Assembly: GCF_016464385.1 (NCBI RefSeq)
Contig: NZ_JADMLH010000009.1
Coordinates: forward strand, 295,503 to 359,502
Direction of reading: 5' to 3'
Source: Nucisporomicrobium flavum
GTDB taxonomy: Bacteria > Actinomycetota > Actinomycetes > Mycobacteriales > Micromonosporaceae
Length of the DNA: 64,000 bases
Of the stretch, positions 62,474 through 64,000 are shown in pieces. Position 1 is the first letter of the stretch, and every line of letters begins with the position of its first letter. Position numbers and translations under genes: made by a program. Below the pieces are notes generated by a model. That model did not search any database, was not told the origin of the DNA, and worked only from the letters and a program-made list of their open reading frames with translations.

Positions 62474-63868
62474 TCAGGGAAGTTCGTAGTTCTCGTTCAG
62501 GGCCGCACCGCGGTCCGGCTTGTACTGGTCGAAGCCGCGCGGGTCGCACTGCAGCCCGCCGTTGATGCAGTGGGTGACGAGCGCGTTGAGCGTCGGGGCG
62601 TCCCACGCGTTGTAGAAGTCGTAGTGGAACGAGTAGCCGCGCCCGCTCGCCAGCCGCACGTTGGCCATGTTCCCGCTGACCGGGAACGCCATCTTGAACT
62701 CGATCATCGGTACGGCCACCGGGTGGCTCGCCGGGCAGACCCCGACCACCGGGTACGCCATGTGACTCTTGTGGTCGGGCGTGTCGAGGTGGATGCCGTC
62801 CCAGCAGCTCGGCGCCTGGTAGCGGATGTTGAGCTGGCTGCCCGCCACACAGTTCGCCGGGAAGTCCCAGTTCCGTACGCTGTCGCCGCACTCCCAGCCC
62901 TCGACGGCGCCCGGCGCGTTCTTGAACTCGTCGAGCGAGGCGGACGGGCTGCCGACGACGTACCGCAGCCCCGGCGGGGACGGGCGCACGCTGCGGTAGT
63001 CGATGACGCCGCTCTTGTAGTAGATGACCTGCCGGCCGACCGGCTGCACGGCGGTGTCACCGTTGAGCAGCGTCGGCATCCAGTAACCGGTCTTGTCGCC
63101 CGGCGTGATGCACGACGTCTGACCGGCCTGCAGGCCGGCGAGCGTGGTGGCCGCGTTCGTGGTGCTGTTGCCCATGAACGTGTGCGAGTGCGAGGCGCCC
63201 GGCATGTTCGGGAACACGATCGGGTCGTCGGGCAGGTTCGACCGGCTCACCGAGCAGTTCGCCTGGAACTCGTGGTGCGTGGTCGGCGGGTTCGTCGCGG
63301 GCGGGACGGCGGTGGACGGGACCACCCCGGTGACGGGCGGGTTCGCGTACACGTAGCCGCCGCCGTTCGGGGGTGTGGTCGTCGACGCCGTGCCGTAGAC
63401 CTGGAACTCGTACAGCGAGTAGCCGTAGCCGGTGCCGCGCTGGGTGCCGTACATGCGCACGTACCGGCCGCTGCCGTTGACCGTCAGCGACTGCGTGCCG
63501 CCCGTACCGTTCGTCGTGCTGTAGATGCTCGTCCAGGTGGTGCCGTCCGGGCTGGTCTGGATCTGGAAGGCCTTGGCGTACGCGGCCTCCCACTGCAGGA
63601 CGACACGCGAGACGGTGGCCGTGCCGCCGAGGTCGACGCGCAGCCACTGCGGGTCGGCCCACTGGCTGCCCCAGCGCGTCTCGGCGCGCCCGTCGACCGC
63701 GGCGGCGGCCGGGGACTCGCCGTTCTCCAGCGATGAGGCGAGCGCGGGGCGGCCCTGCGAGAGCAGGGTGTCGGCCGCGTGCGCCTGCTGGACGCCGACC
63801 GCGAGCAGGGAGCCCGCCACTACGGTCGCGCCGAGCGGGGCGAGCAGCCGCCTGAGCTTTGTTCTCAT
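62474..63868 (-). CDS. Secreted DUF1996 protein with F5/8C (CBM32) domain
   Basis: This 464-aa secreted protein has a signal peptide (MRTKLRRLLAPLGATVVAGS to QAHA). An F5/8C domain follows (about 30-160), nearly identical in places to that of the 57694-60744 protein (TVNGSGRYVRMYGT, GTGYGYSLYEFQVYG). DUF1996 starts around residue 200: HHEFQANCSVSRSNLPDDPI, FPNMPGASHSHTFMGN, GYWMPTLL, WDGIHLDTPDHKSHMAYPV and SGRGYSFHYDFYNAWD. DUF1996 is common in fungal and actinomycete secretomes with unknown activity. It starts at the ATG at 63868 with GGAGATCCC upstream. Confidence 0.9.
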   Translation of the reverse strand: MRTKLRRLLAPLGATVVAGSLLAVGVQQAHAADTLLSQGRPALASSLENGESPAAAAVDGRAETRWGSQWADPQWLRVDLGGTATVSRVVLQWEAAYAKAFQIQTSPDGTTWTSIYSTTNGTGGTQSLTVNGSGRYVRMYGTQRGTGYGYSLYEFQVYGTASTTTPPNGGGYVYANPPVTGVVPSTAVPPATNPPTTHHEFQANCSVSRSNLPDDPIVFPNMPGASHSHTFMGNSTTNAATTLAGLQAGQTSCITPGDKTGYWMPTLLNGDTAVQPVGRQVIYYKSGVIDYRSVRPSPPGLRYVVGSPSASLDEFKNAPGAVEGWECGDSVRNWDFPANCVAGSQLNIRYQAPSCWDGIHLDTPDHKSHMAYPVVGVCPASHPVAVPMIEFKMAFPVSGNMANVRLASGRGYSFHYDFYNAWDAPTLNALVTHCINGGLQCDPRGFDQYKPDRGAALNENYELP

Positions 63869-64000
63869 GGGATCTCCATAAGGTTGTTGATCGTCTGGGG
63901 TGATGCCCTGGATGCCCGGGGACGGTGGGGTGTGGCTGATGGTTTCTTGTCGTTGGGTGGTTTCCGAGGAGTGGCCGCCCTGCCGTTGCCGATGGCCTGG
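63869..64000. other. Upstream region of the DUF1996 gene, window edge
   Basis: These 132 bp hold the start region of the DUF1996 gene. No GAGCGCTC operator like that of the glycanase gene is present in the visible part. No complete gene is visible. Confidence 0.4.

Overview
The window is chromosomal DNA of a very GC-rich, high-GC Gram-positive actinomycete. Lsr2, three F420-dependent luciferase-like enzymes (one a recognisable F420-dependent glucose-6-phosphate dehydrogenase), a HelD/HelR-type RNA polymerase recycling motor, WhiG/FliA-type sigma factors and many GTG starts all fit. Paired FliA-like sigma factors and the general gene set suggest Micromonosporaceae (Actinoplanes-like); this placement is inference. 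No rRNA, tRNA, CRISPR array, transposase, integrase or phage gene was seen. It reads as ordinary chromosome carrying one intein and several simple repeats.

Layout. 1-9.7 kb: 3' part of an FAD monooxygenase, a HAD phosphatase translationally coupled to an LLM flavin/F420 enzyme, a family 2 glycosyltransferase, Fgd, a fused sigma factor/anti-sigma/membrane/glycanase protein, an RsbW-like kinase with a SpoIIE-type phosphatase (partner switching), MarR, and another LLM enzyme. 9.9-24 kb: Lsr2, a secreted D,D-carboxypeptidase, membrane proteins, a PIG-L/LmbE-like protein lacking its metal ligands, two FliA-type sigma factors flanking helD/helR and a lipoprotein, a DEAD-box helicase, a permuted NlpC-like hydrolase, an App1-type phosphatase and small membrane proteins. 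24-36 kb: sirtuin, then a carbohydrate locus with a LacI regulator, a five-gene Opp/Dpp-type ABC importer, GH1 beta-glucosidase and a ROK regulator; then a methyltransferase and a small membrane protein. 36-44 kb: a cupin/MarR pair sharing two operator palindromes, and parE-parC (type IIA topoisomerase), with parC interrupted by a 434-residue LAGLIDADG intein. 44-53 kb: a signalling island made of a 1749-aa kinase-AAA-GAF-GGDEF protein, a class III cyclase homologue with altered catalytic residues, and a divergent AAA-LuxR regulator. 53-64 kb: DUF5995 protein, DUF5666-like lipoprotein, a two-component system, a small HAD protein, a VOC protein, two secreted discoidin-domain proteins (a GH16-like/GH2-like multidomain protein and a DUF1996 protein), an EEP-family hydrolase and a DUF305-like lipoprotein.

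Connections. The fused sigma factor, the oligosaccharide importer with beta-glucosidase, and the LacI-controlled secreted glycanase all point to polysaccharide sensing and use. The GH16/GH2 gene has a textbook promoter (TTGACA, 17 bp, TAACAC) with a perfect 18-bp LacI-family palindrome just after the predicted start site. Gaps between convergent genes hold either strong hairpin terminators or low-complexity repeats: eight copies of a 17-bp unit after parC, six copies of a 20-bp unit before the cupin gene, and a 100-bp pure G/C tract before the VOC gene.

All calls come from reading the sequence and from family knowledge; no database search was run. Residue numbers were counted by hand from the stated start.
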